A stretch of 64,000 nucleotides of DNA from NCBI GenBank assembly GCA_028867035.1, contig JAGWHB010000001.1, forward strand, positions 186,001 to 250,000. The letters run 5' to 3'. The position numbers and the translations under genes were made by a program. The notes beneath the pieces were generated by a model, which saw nothing but the letters and a program-made list of their open reading frames with translations, was not told the origin of the DNA and did no database searches. This DNA is from Nitrososphaerota archaeon. Lineage in GTDB: Archaea; Thermoproteota; Nitrososphaeria; Nitrososphaerales; Gagatemarchaeaceae. How positions within the stretch are numbered: the stretch's first letter is position 1; each line of letters starts with the position of its first letter. Positions 16,456 to 24,116 of this stretch are shown here, piece after piece.

Positions 16456-17283
16456 CTACGACCCGAAGAGCGTCTGCTGCTCGGTCCCCTGGGCCTTCCA
16501 GTCCATCTCCATCAGCCCCAGTAGCCTACGGAACTCGTTCGCCGATTCTGGACTGAAACCGGCGAAGTGGTTGTTGAAGAAGACGTAGCCCGACTCGAAC
16601 TTCCCTGCGCTGTCCTTGACGGCGGTGGCCCAGCGCTTCATGTCAGAAGAGCGGTCCCTCTGAATCCCGGTGAACTCTGTGATCTCTCTGTCCCCGACCA
16701 TCCTGAGGTAGACGAAGTCGGCGGTCACCTCGGGGGGCGTCTCGACGTACTGGTTCAGGGACCATATCATTGCGATGTTGTTCTTCCTGAGGAGGGAATA
16801 GACATCTGGGGTGAACCACGACTTGTGGCGGAACTCGATGGCGTGCTTGAACTCGGGACTAAGCTGCGAGACGAACTCCTTCATGACGGCCTCGTGCGTG
16901 CTTAGCTTGACGGAGGGAGGCAGCTGGATGGCGATGGGGCCGAGCTTGTCCTTGAGTTTGCTCAGGACGCTGTAGAAGTAGACGAGGTTGGACTCGGCGT
17001 CTTTGAGCTTCTTCTCGTGGGTGATCTTCTTGGGGAGCTTGGGGGAGAAGAGGAAGCCGTCCGGGGTGTTGTTCCTCCACTGGCTGACCATGAACTGGTT
17101 TGGGATCCTGTAGAAGGTGGAGTCGATTTCTACGCAGTTGAAGACCTTGGAGTAGTAGCCAAGGTACTCTTTGGCTGCGAGCCCCTTCGGATAGAATATG
17201 CCCTCCCAGTCCTTGTAGGACCAGCCGCTGCAGCCGATCCTTAGCTTGTCGAGATCCAATGAGACAGTTCCCAATGTCGACAA
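16456..17283 (-). CDS. DUF72-family TIM-barrel protein
   Basis: 275 aa, typical family length. RIGCSGWSYKDWEGIFYP, FNCVEIDSTFYRIP and IEFRHKSWF are the DUF72 hallmarks. The fold is a TIM barrel with a conserved cluster of Asp/Glu/His; the biochemical role is undetermined. The C-terminus ends in EQQTLFGS, which resembles a short PIP-box-like or family-typical hydrophobic tail. It sits immediately upstream of the Dpo4 gene, an association that suggests a nucleic-acid-related role but does not prove it. ATG 17283 is used, although a TATA box at 17291-17304 would also allow TTG 17274. Confidence 0.85.
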   Translation of the reverse strand: MSTLGTVSLDLDKLRIGCSGWSYKDWEGIFYPKGLAAKEYLGYYSKVFNCVEIDSTFYRIPNQFMVSQWRNNTPDGFLFSPKLPKKITHEKKLKDAESNLVYFYSVLSKLKDKLGPIAIQLPPSVKLSTHEAVMKEFVSQLSPEFKHAIEFRHKSWFTPDVYSLLRKNNIAMIWSLNQYVETPPEVTADFVYLRMVGDREITEFTGIQRDRSSDMKRWATAVKDSAGKFESGYVFFNNHFAGFSPESANEFRRLLGLMEMDWKAQGTEQQTLFGS

Positions 17284-17290
17284 ACGGTCG

Positions 17291-17304
17291 CCATATTTAT
17301 TTAG
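17291..17304. promoter_or_regulatory. AT-rich divergent promoter of DUF72 and the SPFH cluster
   Basis: CCATATTTATTTAG is the only AT-rich element between the two divergent genes. On plus, it is about 37 nt before TTG 17334. On minus, its reverse (CTAAATAAATATGG) lies close to ATG 17283 and about 25 nt from TTG 17274. Confidence 0.45.
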
Positions 17305-17333
17305 ATGGAGGGGTGGTCAAATCATGTACGGTC

Positions 17334-17882
17334 TTGTCTCAGGGTAACCCAGACATCAGGCAGCAGGTGGAGGCGAACAGGGGTATTGCGAAGAAGCTGG
17401 AGCTGCTCATCCCTGGTCTCAGAGGGTACAGGAGCAAGGAGGACCTGAGAGTCTCAGACGAACTCCTGAGGAACCAGGTAGCGGACAGGCTTGACAAGGT
17501 GAAGGACAACCTGCAGCAGCTTAGGAAGCAGGTGGCCGCGTACAGTGATTTCACCAACCTGACCGGCGTGGGCTCGCTGATAGCGCAGGTGCAAGCCCTC
17601 AGCGGGGAGGTAAGGCACGCAGGGCAGGGATACGCGGGGTGGGTGGCCCCGATTCAGATCAATGAAGACAGGCTGAACAAGCTGTATGAATACGATTATT
17701 CGTTCGTCAGCTCTGTCTTCCAGTTCGACGATGCGACCTCTCCGAGGAAGCTTACATACGACGGCGCGGCCCCGAATTCGATTCAGCCTGCACTCGGCGG
17801 GTTCACCAAGACGGTAGCCGACATAAAGCAGAAATGGTCTCAGAGGATGGAGGCAATAGAGGGCATAGCCCTCGGGCAGTGA
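17334..17882 (+). CDS. coiled-coil protein, first gene of the SPFH cluster
   Basis: About 182 aa, soluble, mostly helical. IPGLRGYRSKEDLRVSDELLRNQ leads into a heptad-like helix (VADRLDKVKDNLQQLRKQV); the C-terminal half has a short beta segment (YDYSFVSSVFQFDD) and another helix. I do not know a named family, but this opening pattern (PG-x-x-GY-x-x-KE) looks conserved. It is followed 5 nt later by the SPFH gene, so the products probably interact. TTG 17334 is preferred for distance to the TATA box; GTG 17313 and an upstream GTG/ATG are possible. Confidence 0.6.
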   Translation: MSQGNPDIRQQVEANRGIAKKLELLIPGLRGYRSKEDLRVSDELLRNQVADRLDKVKDNLQQLRKQVAAYSDFTNLTGVGSLIAQVQALSGEVRHAGQGYAGWVAPIQINEDRLNKLYEYDYSFVSSVFQFDDATSPRKLTYDGAAPNSIQPALGGFTKTVADIKQKWSQRMEAIEGIALGQ

Positions 17883-17887
17883 TAGTG

Positions 17888-18982
17888 ATGGTTTTCGGAA
17901 AGAAGAGCGATCCGGTGCCTGCGACCGGCGGAAGCGCGTTCGGTTCCACCACGTTCGCGTGGGATGACGCGAACAAGCAGCCATCTCCAGGCGTGTACAA
18001 CGTACTCTGGAAGGCGCCGCGACAGATCAGGCTGAACGACAACATAGTGGTCAGGGAGGATGAAACCGCGGTGTTCTACCGGGACGGCAAGGCGCTCACT
18101 TACTTCGACCAGCCCAACAGATACGCCCTGACCGACTTCAATGCGCCGATAGTGGGGAAGCTGCTGAAGTTCTTCACCGGCGTCACACAGTGGGCTGAGG
18201 TATACTACATACCGAAGCGATACCTTGACGGGAAGTTCGGGAGCACCCAGCCGTACCAGTTCACTGACCCTACCTTCGGCATAGTGAACCTCCGGGTGTT
18301 CGGGGAATACAGGTGGAAGATTTCGTCCCCCGAGCTCTTCATCAATCAGTTCGTGGGGACCTTCGGCGCAGACACCTCGGACGACGTCGAGTCGAGGGTG
18401 AAGGAGCAGCTGGTCATACTAGTCTACAACGCACTGGGCAAGATGAAGCAGCAGGGGCTGAAGGTGACGGACCTGGCAGCGAACCTGACGAACATGGAGC
18501 AGGAGGTGCTTGCGACAGGGCCGGACCATCTGGGACAGTTCGGCATAGAGATCAACAAGATCTCGGGACTGACCATCAGCCTCCCCGACGAGGTTCAGAA
18601 GGCGATCGACACCAGGTCGGAGATGCAGGTGCTTGGGGTCAACTATATGCAGTACCAGACTGGCAAGGCCATCGACGATGCGGCGAAGAATCCTTCGGGA
18701 GGTGCGGGTGTGACGGCCGGGCTCGGGGCCGGATTGGGGGTGGGCTATGCCATCGGCGGGCAGATGGCCCAGGGCATGGGCCAGAACGTCCAGTCAAGGA
18801 GCTGCCCCAACTGCGGCTCTCTAATCCCTGCCGCCGCCAAGTTCTGCCCCAATTGCGGGGCGACAATGCCAGCTCCTCAGGGGCCGCCGGCGCCGGCAGG
18901 CTCGGGCAAGTTCTGTCCCAATTGCGGGAGCCCCGTCGCCGCGGGGACGAAGTTCTGCAACAACTGCGGCGCCAAGCTATAG
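17888..18982 (+). CDS. SPFH/Band-7 domain protein with C-terminal zinc ribbons (YdjI-like)
   Basis: 364 aa. The N-terminal two thirds is an SPFH domain of the YdjI/virion-core-protein-like type: VLWKAPRQIRLNDNIVVREDETAVFYRDGK at the start (cited partially as APRQIRLNDNIVV), a core barrel, and a helical stalk (about 170-260). A Gly/Ala-rich segment (about 285-310) follows, then two double-Cys zinc ribbons, CPNCGSLIPAAAKFCPNCG and CPNCGSPVAAGTKFCNNCG. SPFH proteins oligomerise on membranes as scaffolds. No clear transmembrane helix at the N-terminus, so attachment would be peripheral. Second gene of a three-gene operon. Confidence 0.82.
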   Translation: MVFGKKSDPVPATGGSAFGSTTFAWDDANKQPSPGVYNVLWKAPRQIRLNDNIVVREDETAVFYRDGKALTYFDQPNRYALTDFNAPIVGKLLKFFTGVTQWAEVYYIPKRYLDGKFGSTQPYQFTDPTFGIVNLRVFGEYRWKISSPELFINQFVGTFGADTSDDVESRVKEQLVILVYNALGKMKQQGLKVTDLAANLTNMEQEVLATGPDHLGQFGIEINKISGLTISLPDEVQKAIDTRSEMQVLGVNYMQYQTGKAIDDAAKNPSGGAGVTAGLGAGLGVGYAIGGQMAQGMGQNVQSRSCPNCGSLIPAAAKFCPNCGATMPAPQGPPAPAGSGKFCPNCGSPVAAGTKFCNNCGAKL

Positions 18983-18991
18983 GCGATCGAC

Positions 18992-21100
18992 ATGTTCTGC
19001 CCAAAGTGCGGTGCCCAGCTACCTGACGATGCCGAGTTCTGTTCGAAGTGCGGTGCCAGGGTGGGGCTGGTGTCTCAACAGCAGACAGATTCGAAGCCGA
19101 GTCAGGAAGTGATCGCACCTACAGGGGCCAGGTCCCTGAAGTGCCCCAGTTGCGTCAAACCTGGTACCCTGATACTTGGAGATAATATTCCGATTTCAAG
19201 GATGTCTACAGGTGGTCAAGTCATAGGAATTAGCGGACTTGAGAATGTGACCAAGACATTCGTTCGCAATTACACGGGGGAAATGCTGAGAGTGCAAGCT
19301 TCGGGCATCTTGCCGATTGAACTTACTCCTGAACACCCACTGTTGACCGTTAGAAGATCAATGAGTCCACACAGGATGGGTGAGCCTCGATTCAGTTCAC
19401 CCACCTGGCGCCACGCACATGATGTCAAGCCTTACGATTGGTCGAAGATGAGCGGAGACTACCTAGTAGTCCCGGTGCCCAAGGGACATTTCGGCGTCAA
19501 GGAAATGAATCTGCAAGAATTCACCAATTCACGAGGGTTCTCCATAGCTAGGGCCAAAGGCTATCCTGTAATTTTCCCCGTTACAGCTGATACTGCCTGG
19601 CTGCTCGGAATATACGTTGCAGAAGGTTATGCAACTAAGAAGGAGATAGCGTTCGCTCTTGGAAAAGACGAGAAGGAGTTGCAGGATAGAATCATGCACA
19701 TCGGAAGAATGCTTGGCTACTCTCCATATCGAATGAACAAAGAGACGACGACAGTAGTAGGAATCCCTTCAAGGATTCTGGCGCGTGCCTTCGCCACCTG
19801 GTGTGGCGAGGGAGCTCCAAACAAGAAAGTTCCAGACTTCATCCTGCTTCACATCAATAAATCGTTAGTCAAATCATTCTTCTTCGCCGTAGTAGAAGGC
19901 GATGGTTACGAACACGAGAAGAGGGATGTCAGGAACGCCAGGATAGCAACAACTTCAAGGCTCCTTGCGATGCAGCTTCAGCTCGTTTCGGCCAGGCTCG
20001 GCTTCCACTTGTCAGTCAACTCGGCGAGCAAGAAGAAGATTGGCACCATCTTAGGGAGAAGAGTGAAACTGCATCAGAAATTCGAGGTGAGGGGTCAGAT
20101 AGAGCATGGGAGGAGGCAAGCAATCAAATCTGTCGGAGAATTCCTCTACACCCCAGTTCGAAGAATCGAACGAGTCCAGTATTCTGGGCCAGTTCACAAT
20201 TTGGCAACAGAAGACGGTACCTACTTGGTTTCGAATGCCGTGGTTCACAACTGCGGGGCCCCGATATCTCCAAAGTTCGGCGAGATGTTCGTTACATGCG
20301 AATACTGCGGAAGCAGCGTCTCCCTGGGGAACGACGGGTGGAAGAGCATAGACAAGCACACCATGCTCCCGGTCAAGATTTCAAGCCAAGATGATTTGCT
20401 GAAGGAGATTCATGGGCTGATGGACAGGGGGTTTCTGCACAGGCATCTGCAGGAGTCGTCGACCCTCGAGGAGGTGAACCTCGCCCTCGTCCCATACTGG
20501 TTGATCCCCGTGTCCGCGAGGACCTCGCTGGTGGCGGTGGACATGGCGGCAGAGGTGGGGACCGTGGCCACCACGGCTGCCTTGGCTGGGATAATGGGAG
20601 GAGCCATCGGAGGCGGAAACAGAGGATTCGGAGGCGGAGGGCTGATGACCGGGGTGCTGCTTGGGACGATGATGGGGGGCGGCGGAGGATTCGGAGGAGG
20701 GCAGGGAAACAGCAGGGCGTACCAGATGGACAACGACTACAACTTCCCCATTGTGGGGCTGAAGGCCCTGAGCGAGTACCAGCCCAAGGACTACCTGTTC
20801 AACCTAGCAGACAGGGGGATCTTCGACGAGACCAAAGTGAAGGGGATCAAGGTGCTCAACGGCGACATCGGGGAGGAAGTGGCAAAGACACAGGCTAAGA
20901 CTCTGGTGGACCAGCTCCAGTCGGAGAAGGCTCACGCAGCCCACCACATGGTCCAGCAGCTTTCGACCCAGTCGGACGTGGGGGAGGCGGAGCTGCTGCA
21001 CGCCCCGGTCTGGTTTGCGAGGTACGATCACAAGAACGGGAAGATCGTCCTGGTGATCGACGGGAACTCGGGCGGCGTCATCAACAGCATCGGACTCTAG
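18992..21100 (+). CDS. zinc-ribbon/glycine-rich membrane-associated protein interrupted by an intein
   Basis: 702 aa precursor: N-extein 1-53, intein 54-420, C-extein 421-702. The spliced product is 335 aa. It begins with a double zinc ribbon (CPKCGAQ-x-CSKCG, residues 3-20), has a second ribbon rejoined by splicing (CPS + CGAP, then CEYCG), a domain with PYWLIPVSARTSLVAVD, a Gly-rich hydrophobic segment (about 540-580) and a soluble C-terminal domain ending YDHKNGKIVLVIDGNSGG. It follows the SPFH gene by 9 nt, so the three products should work together, perhaps at the membrane. The function of the spliced protein is unknown. Confidence 0.8.
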   Translation: MFCPKCGAQLPDDAEFCSKCGARVGLVSQQQTDSKPSQEVIAPTGARSLKCPSCVKPGTLILGDNIPISRMSTGGQVIGISGLENVTKTFVRNYTGEMLRVQASGILPIELTPEHPLLTVRRSMSPHRMGEPRFSSPTWRHAHDVKPYDWSKMSGDYLVVPVPKGHFGVKEMNLQEFTNSRGFSIARAKGYPVIFPVTADTAWLLGIYVAEGYATKKEIAFALGKDEKELQDRIMHIGRMLGYSPYRMNKETTTVVGIPSRILARAFATWCGEGAPNKKVPDFILLHINKSLVKSFFFAVVEGDGYEHEKRDVRNARIATTSRLLAMQLQLVSARLGFHLSVNSASKKKIGTILGRRVKLHQKFEVRGQIEHGRRQAIKSVGEFLYTPVRRIERVQYSGPVHNLATEDGTYLVSNAVVHNCGAPISPKFGEMFVTCEYCGSSVSLGNDGWKSIDKHTMLPVKISSQDDLLKEIHGLMDRGFLHRHLQESSTLEEVNLALVPYWLIPVSARTSLVAVDMAAEVGTVATTAALAGIMGGAIGGGNRGFGGGGLMTGVLLGTMMGGGGGFGGGQGNSRAYQMDNDYNFPIVGLKALSEYQPKDYLFNLADRGIFDETKVKGIKVLNGDIGEEVAKTQAKTLVDQLQSEKAHAAHHMVQQLSTQSDVGEAELLHAPVWFARYDHKNGKIVLVIDGNSGGVINSIGL
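19151..20251 (+). mobile_element. full-length LAGLIDADG intein in a zinc-ribbon Cys position
   Basis: 367 codons in frame. Splicing residues are all present: Cys1 (CVKPGTLILGD, block A), the block B TxxH as TPEH, block F (IERVQYSGPVHNLATEDG), penultimate His and terminal Asn in VVHN, and Cys +1 (CGAP). Two LAGLIDADG motifs, LLGIYVAEG and FFAVVEGDG, about 100 residues apart, indicate a homing endonuclease of the DOD type with acidic residues intact. The DNA is visibly more AT-rich than the flanking exteins, and codons such as AGA, TCA and AAT are commoner, which fits horizontal acquisition. It should therefore be able to splice and perhaps to home. Confidence 0.92.
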
Positions 21101-21145
21101 ACCTCAGCCAACCCAGAAATACCGAGGCCGACTGACCGGGCTGCC

Positions 21146-21367
21146 ATGGCTGCCAACAATCAGGGCGTGCCGGTCGTGATTCCGAGCGATGTCTGGCAAC
21201 CCCTAATGGAAATCAGAGCCCAGCTGGACTCGGAATGTCCGGGGGCCCCGACCCCCATAGAAGAGCTGCTCCGCGAGGTCATCGGCCACTACGAGCGATG
21301 TGACAAGACGGCTGACGAGGCCCAGGACTTCTGCAAGAGAGCCCAGGCCTGGAAGAAGCGGACCTGA
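21146..21367 (+). CDS. small hypothetical protein
   Basis: 73 aa. The middle (PSDVWQPLMEIRAQLDSECP) and a helical C-terminal half (PIEELLREVIGHYERC) look like a ribbon-helix-helix-like or helical adaptor protein, but I recognise no family. An AGAAATACC element at 21114-21122 lies about 28 nt before ATG 21146, which supports real, leaderless expression separate from the intein gene. Confidence 0.55.
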   Translation: MAANNQGVPVVIPSDVWQPLMEIRAQLDSECPGAPTPIEELLREVIGHYERCDKTADEAQDFCKRAQAWKKRT

Positions 21368-21403
21368 GCGAGAGGATATAGCTTCTGACGTCGGGGACAG
21401 CGC

Positions 21404-22264
21404 GTGCCGACGGTGGACGCGGGCGGGGTCAGCATCTACTACGAGGAGGCCGGGAGCGGCAGACCCGTGGTCTTTGTCCACGGGATACCGACCGACCACA
21501 GGGCCTGGCGTGCCCAGATGGAGCCATTCTCGAAAGGGAGGAGGGCCGTCTCGATCAGCAGGAGATACGCGGCCCCGAACAAGAGGGATGGTGACCTCAG
21601 CGATTCGACGGTTGAGAACAATGCCTTGGACCTGCGGAGGTTCATCGAGGCGATCGGCGCCGGGCCGGTCGACCTTGTGGGGCATTCGTACGGCGGGTTC
21701 GCATCTGCGGTGTTGGCGCAAACTCAACCTGGCCTTGTGAAGTCCCTTGTGCTGGTCGAGCCCGCGGTGTCGACCCTGCTGGTCGCAGACCAGACCAGCA
21801 GCTCGCAGTCGTTGCGCCTGCTGTTCAGGAGCCCCGCCGTGGCTCTTTCCGGGAGGAGGTTCCAGACAGGGAGCCTCGCGCCCTCGCTCAAAGCCCTGGA
21901 GAAAGGTGACGCTGACAGGGCGGTAGAGCTCAACGTCGATGGGGTCCAGGACAGAAGGGGAGCTTTCCTCCGGTTCCCTGAAGACGTGAGGAAGATGATG
22001 CTTGAGAACGCCAAGACGGTGGCGGAGCTGAAGACCGCTTTCCCGAGGTTCACGGCCAAGGAGGCGGGGGAGATAACATGCCCGACCCTGGTGGTAAATG
22101 GAGAGGAGAGTGCCCTGTGGCTGAGGAGGATAGGGGAGCTGCTGAAAGCGGCGGTCGCCGGTGCTCGGAGGGTGACGGTGCCAGGCAGCAGGCACTTCCC
22201 TCATATGGAGAATGCGGAGTTCTTTAACTCCAAGGTCCTAGATTTCCTGGACGGTGGGGCATGA
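21404..22264 (+). CDS. alpha/beta-hydrolase
   Basis: 286 aa. Standard alpha/beta-hydrolase layout: oxyanion motif VFVHGIPTDHRAW near residue 24-36, nucleophile elbow GHSYGG (Ser), an Asp/Glu candidate in the NGEESALW loop, and the catalytic His in PGSRHFPHMEN. No signal peptide. The closest look is to non-specific esterases, haloperoxidases or epoxide-hydrolase-like enzymes; the substrate is unknown. GTG 21404 is supported by GATATAGC at 21375-21382. Its stop overlaps the ATG of the SRPBCC gene (ATGA, 22261-22264), so they are coupled. Confidence 0.82.
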   Translation: MPTVDAGGVSIYYEEAGSGRPVVFVHGIPTDHRAWRAQMEPFSKGRRAVSISRRYAAPNKRDGDLSDSTVENNALDLRRFIEAIGAGPVDLVGHSYGGFASAVLAQTQPGLVKSLVLVEPAVSTLLVADQTSSSQSLRLLFRSPAVALSGRRFQTGSLAPSLKALEKGDADRAVELNVDGVQDRRGAFLRFPEDVRKMMLENAKTVAELKTAFPRFTAKEAGEITCPTLVVNGEESALWLRRIGELLKAAVAGARRVTVPGSRHFPHMENAEFFNSKVLDFLDGGA

Positions 22265-22656
22265 AGTTCGAGACAATCAAGCAGACGGTGCTGATTGACG
22301 CGAGCCCCGCGGAAGTGTACGAAGCCTATGTCAATCCGAAGAAGCATGCTGAGTTCACTGGCTCGCCCGCTACAGGGACCCCAAAGGTCGGAGGGAAGTT
22401 CACGGCCTCTGACGGCTACATCTCAGGGGAATATGTCGAATTGGAAAAAGGGAGGAGGATAGTGCACTGGTGGACGACCACCGAGTGGCCCGAAGGGTAT
22501 CCGCCGTCAAAGATGGAGCTGAGGCTCAAGCCCAAGGGAAAGAAGACGGAGCTCACGATGATCCATTCGAAGGTGCCAGCGGAGCAGGCGAAGAGATACG
22601 CGGAAGGCTGGCAGGAATACTACTGGGAGCCGTTGAAGAAATACTTCGGGGGCTAG
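22261..22656 (+). CDS. SRPBCC (AHSA1/START-like) domain protein
   Basis: 131 aa, the standard size of a single AHSA1-like domain. QTVLIDASPAEVYEAYVNPKKHAEFTG is the typical first strand and helix, then GGKFTASDGYISGEYVELEKGRRIVHWW and a long C-terminal helix (AKRYAEGWQEYYWEPLKKYF). These domains bind hydrophobic ligands in a deep cavity or, as Aha1-like proteins, modulate partners. Coupled to the upstream hydrolase by ATGA and followed by a zinc-ribbon gene. Confidence 0.82.
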   Translation: MKFETIKQTVLIDASPAEVYEAYVNPKKHAEFTGSPATGTPKVGGKFTASDGYISGEYVELEKGRRIVHWWTTTEWPEGYPPSKMELRLKPKGKKTELTMIHSKVPAEQAKRYAEGWQEYYWEPLKKYFGG

Positions 22657-22658
22657 AA

Positions 22659-22841
22659 TTGGCCAAGTGTCCGAAATGCGGGACGGAGAATACGAAACCA
22701 GCGCGGGATTGGGTGGGCGGGGCCAAGACGAGCAGACCGATGAAGGTCCAGCGGTTCGTGTGTGCTTCCTGCGGTACCAGCTTCGTCGCATGGCTGGACT
22801 CGAAGACCGGCGCCCTGAAGACAATGACAAGAAAACGCTAG
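22659..22841 (+). CDS. small zinc-ribbon protein, third gene of the hydrolase operon
   Basis: 60 aa from TTG 22659, which starts 2 nt after the previous stop. CPKCG and CASCG, about 29 residues apart, form one four-Cys ribbon in a basic protein (KTMTRKR tail), which suggests nucleic-acid binding. The start codon is inferred because a longer frame overlaps the SRPBCC gene. It ends on a CTAG shared with the converging gene (22838-22841). Confidence 0.65.
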   Translation: MAKCPKCGTENTKPARDWVGGAKTSRPMKVQRFVCASCGTSFVAWLDSKTGALKTMTRKR

Positions 22842-23035
22842 CCCCGTCGTATTGAGGAGAACTCGAAACCGCACTTGACGCAGACCCGCATCCCGGGCGC
22901 GTCGGTGATGACCTGGCGGGTCCCGCATCTGGGGCACTCGACGGTGACGCTTGCGTGCTTGACGGAACCCGAGTGTTCAGACCGGACCTTGTCTATGGCG
23001 TCGCGATATGCATCTCGCCTGTATCCTGGTGCCAA
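22838..23035 (-). CDS. small zinc-ribbon protein
   Basis: 65 aa. A basic N-terminus (YRRDAYRDAIDKVRSE) precedes a ribbon with CPRCG and CVKCG, 16 residues apart, and the protein ends FSSIRRG. Likely a small DNA/RNA or protein adaptor; nothing identifies the partner. It converges on another zinc-ribbon gene with a fully shared CTAG stop. Confidence 0.65.
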   Translation of the reverse strand: MAPGYRRDAYRDAIDKVRSEHSGSVKHASVTVECPRCGTRQVITDAPGMRVCVKCGFEFSSIRRG

Positions 23036-23074
23036 TTCACCAGTTCAGGCTGCGAGCCGACTCAAAAGGTTGCC

Positions 23075-23356
23075 CTATTGGACTTCGTCTAGGGTGAAGG
23101 TGAATCGGGCGCCGGCGAACTCGCCCGTGCTGACCCGCTCCCAGGTCACATTGTAGGTCTTGGTGACGTTGGCGCCGATTATGCTGATCCGCTTCGGGAC
23201 CTCTGAGAAGAGCTTCTCGACCTTGGCCGGGTCCTTGGTGAATATCAGGCTACGGCGCCGCTTCATAAGATACTTGACGGCGACGTTCTGGTGAGCGTGG
23301 CCTTCGACCGGAATCTTCTCCGTCCCTATGTCTATCGTGAAGGCTCTCTTTGCCAT
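23075..23356 (-). CDS. conserved-looking hypothetical protein
   Basis: 93 aa, soluble, beta-rich (KRAFTIDIGTEKIPVEG; VTKTYNVTWERVSTGEF; ARFTFTLDEV) with a central basic helix (VKYLMKRRRSLIF). I do not recognise a domain. Codon use matches its neighbours. No promoter is obvious. Confidence 0.6.
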   Translation of the reverse strand: MAKRAFTIDIGTEKIPVEGHAHQNVAVKYLMKRRRSLIFTKDPAKVEKLFSEVPKRISIIGANVTKTYNVTWERVSTGEFAGARFTFTLDEVQ

Positions 23357-23449
23357 GTCCAGGCGTCTGGCTAGGCTTTCTTCAGGTAAAGAGGTTCGGG
23401 GTCAACGTGAATATACAAGGCGCTCGAATACGTGATAGGGCCCAAGGAC

Positions 23450-23815
23450 CTAGCAGGGGGAGCCGAGCTCGCAGGAGGAGGCGACGCCGGCCGCGGGAGA
23501 GTAGGATCGTGTAATGACCAGCCTCGGCGAACCTGACTTGCTACGGCCCAGCCAAGACGCGATTCTTCTTAGAAAGTTGGACCTCGACTTGTCGACGACC
23601 TCGAACGGCAGACCCATCTCCTCGGCCAGCCTCTTCCCGTCATCGAGCGCCCTGAGGTGCTCTTCGTCGAGGGCGGCTTCGTATATCAGTACCCGGTTCG
23701 TTTCGACTGTCATCAGAACCCCAGAGTAAGAGATGCGCTGGTGGTCGACGGTCGCAGTCCTAGCAGGAACCTGCCGGCTCTGCACCACCACCTGCACCTT
23801 GCCCTTGGCGCTCAT
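23450..23815 (-). CDS. hypothetical protein, coupled to an upstream small gene
   Basis: About 121 aa from ATG 23815. The first half is a beta-rich segment with QRISYSGVLMTVETNRVLIYEAAL, followed by a helix (LDEEHLRALDDGKRLAEEM) and a C-terminal YSPAAGVASSCELGSPC tail with two Cys. No family recognised. The ATG overlaps the TGA of the upstream gene (23812-23815, ATGA), which fixes the start and suggests translational coupling. Confidence 0.55.
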   Translation of the reverse strand: MSAKGKVQVVVQSRQVPARTATVDHQRISYSGVLMTVETNRVLIYEAALDEEHLRALDDGKRLAEEMGLPFEVVDKSRSNFLRRIASWLGRSKSGSPRLVITRSYSPAAGVASSCELGSPC

Positions 23816-24009
23816 GGCCTGCTCACCACTTCGCAGACATAGAACTCGACTCCCCACGGAGTGGAGACTATCTGTAGGAACGCTTTGCCCTGCCTGACCC
23901 TCTCGGCGATTTCCCTGCCGCTGCCTGCTTGTTCAAGTGGAACCGGGTCGCCGAGCGAGAACGAGGCCGAGTCGTTCGGGACCATCAATTGTGCCTGGTT
24001 CGTGTTCAC
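23812..24009 (-). CDS. small hypothetical protein
   Basis: 65 aa from GTG 24009. Contains SGREIAERVRQGKAFLQIVSTPWGVEFYVCEVV, a short alpha-beta domain I cannot name (key part GREIAERVRQGKAFLQI). A TATATAAG-like element at 24037-24047 on the minus strand lies about 30 nt upstream. It is the first gene of a two-gene operon with the next minus-strand gene. Confidence 0.55.
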   Translation of the reverse strand: MNTNQAQLMVPNDSASFSLGDPVPLEQAGSGREIAERVRQGKAFLQIVSTPWGVEFYVCEVVSRP

Positions 24010-24116
24010 ACCACCACCGACGGTATGGATGGGGTTTGTATATAAGTATTCACACCTGCTTGACGGCTTATGATGGTGTTAAGGTTCAAATATCACCTCC
24101 GGTGTGGTCTCAGCGT

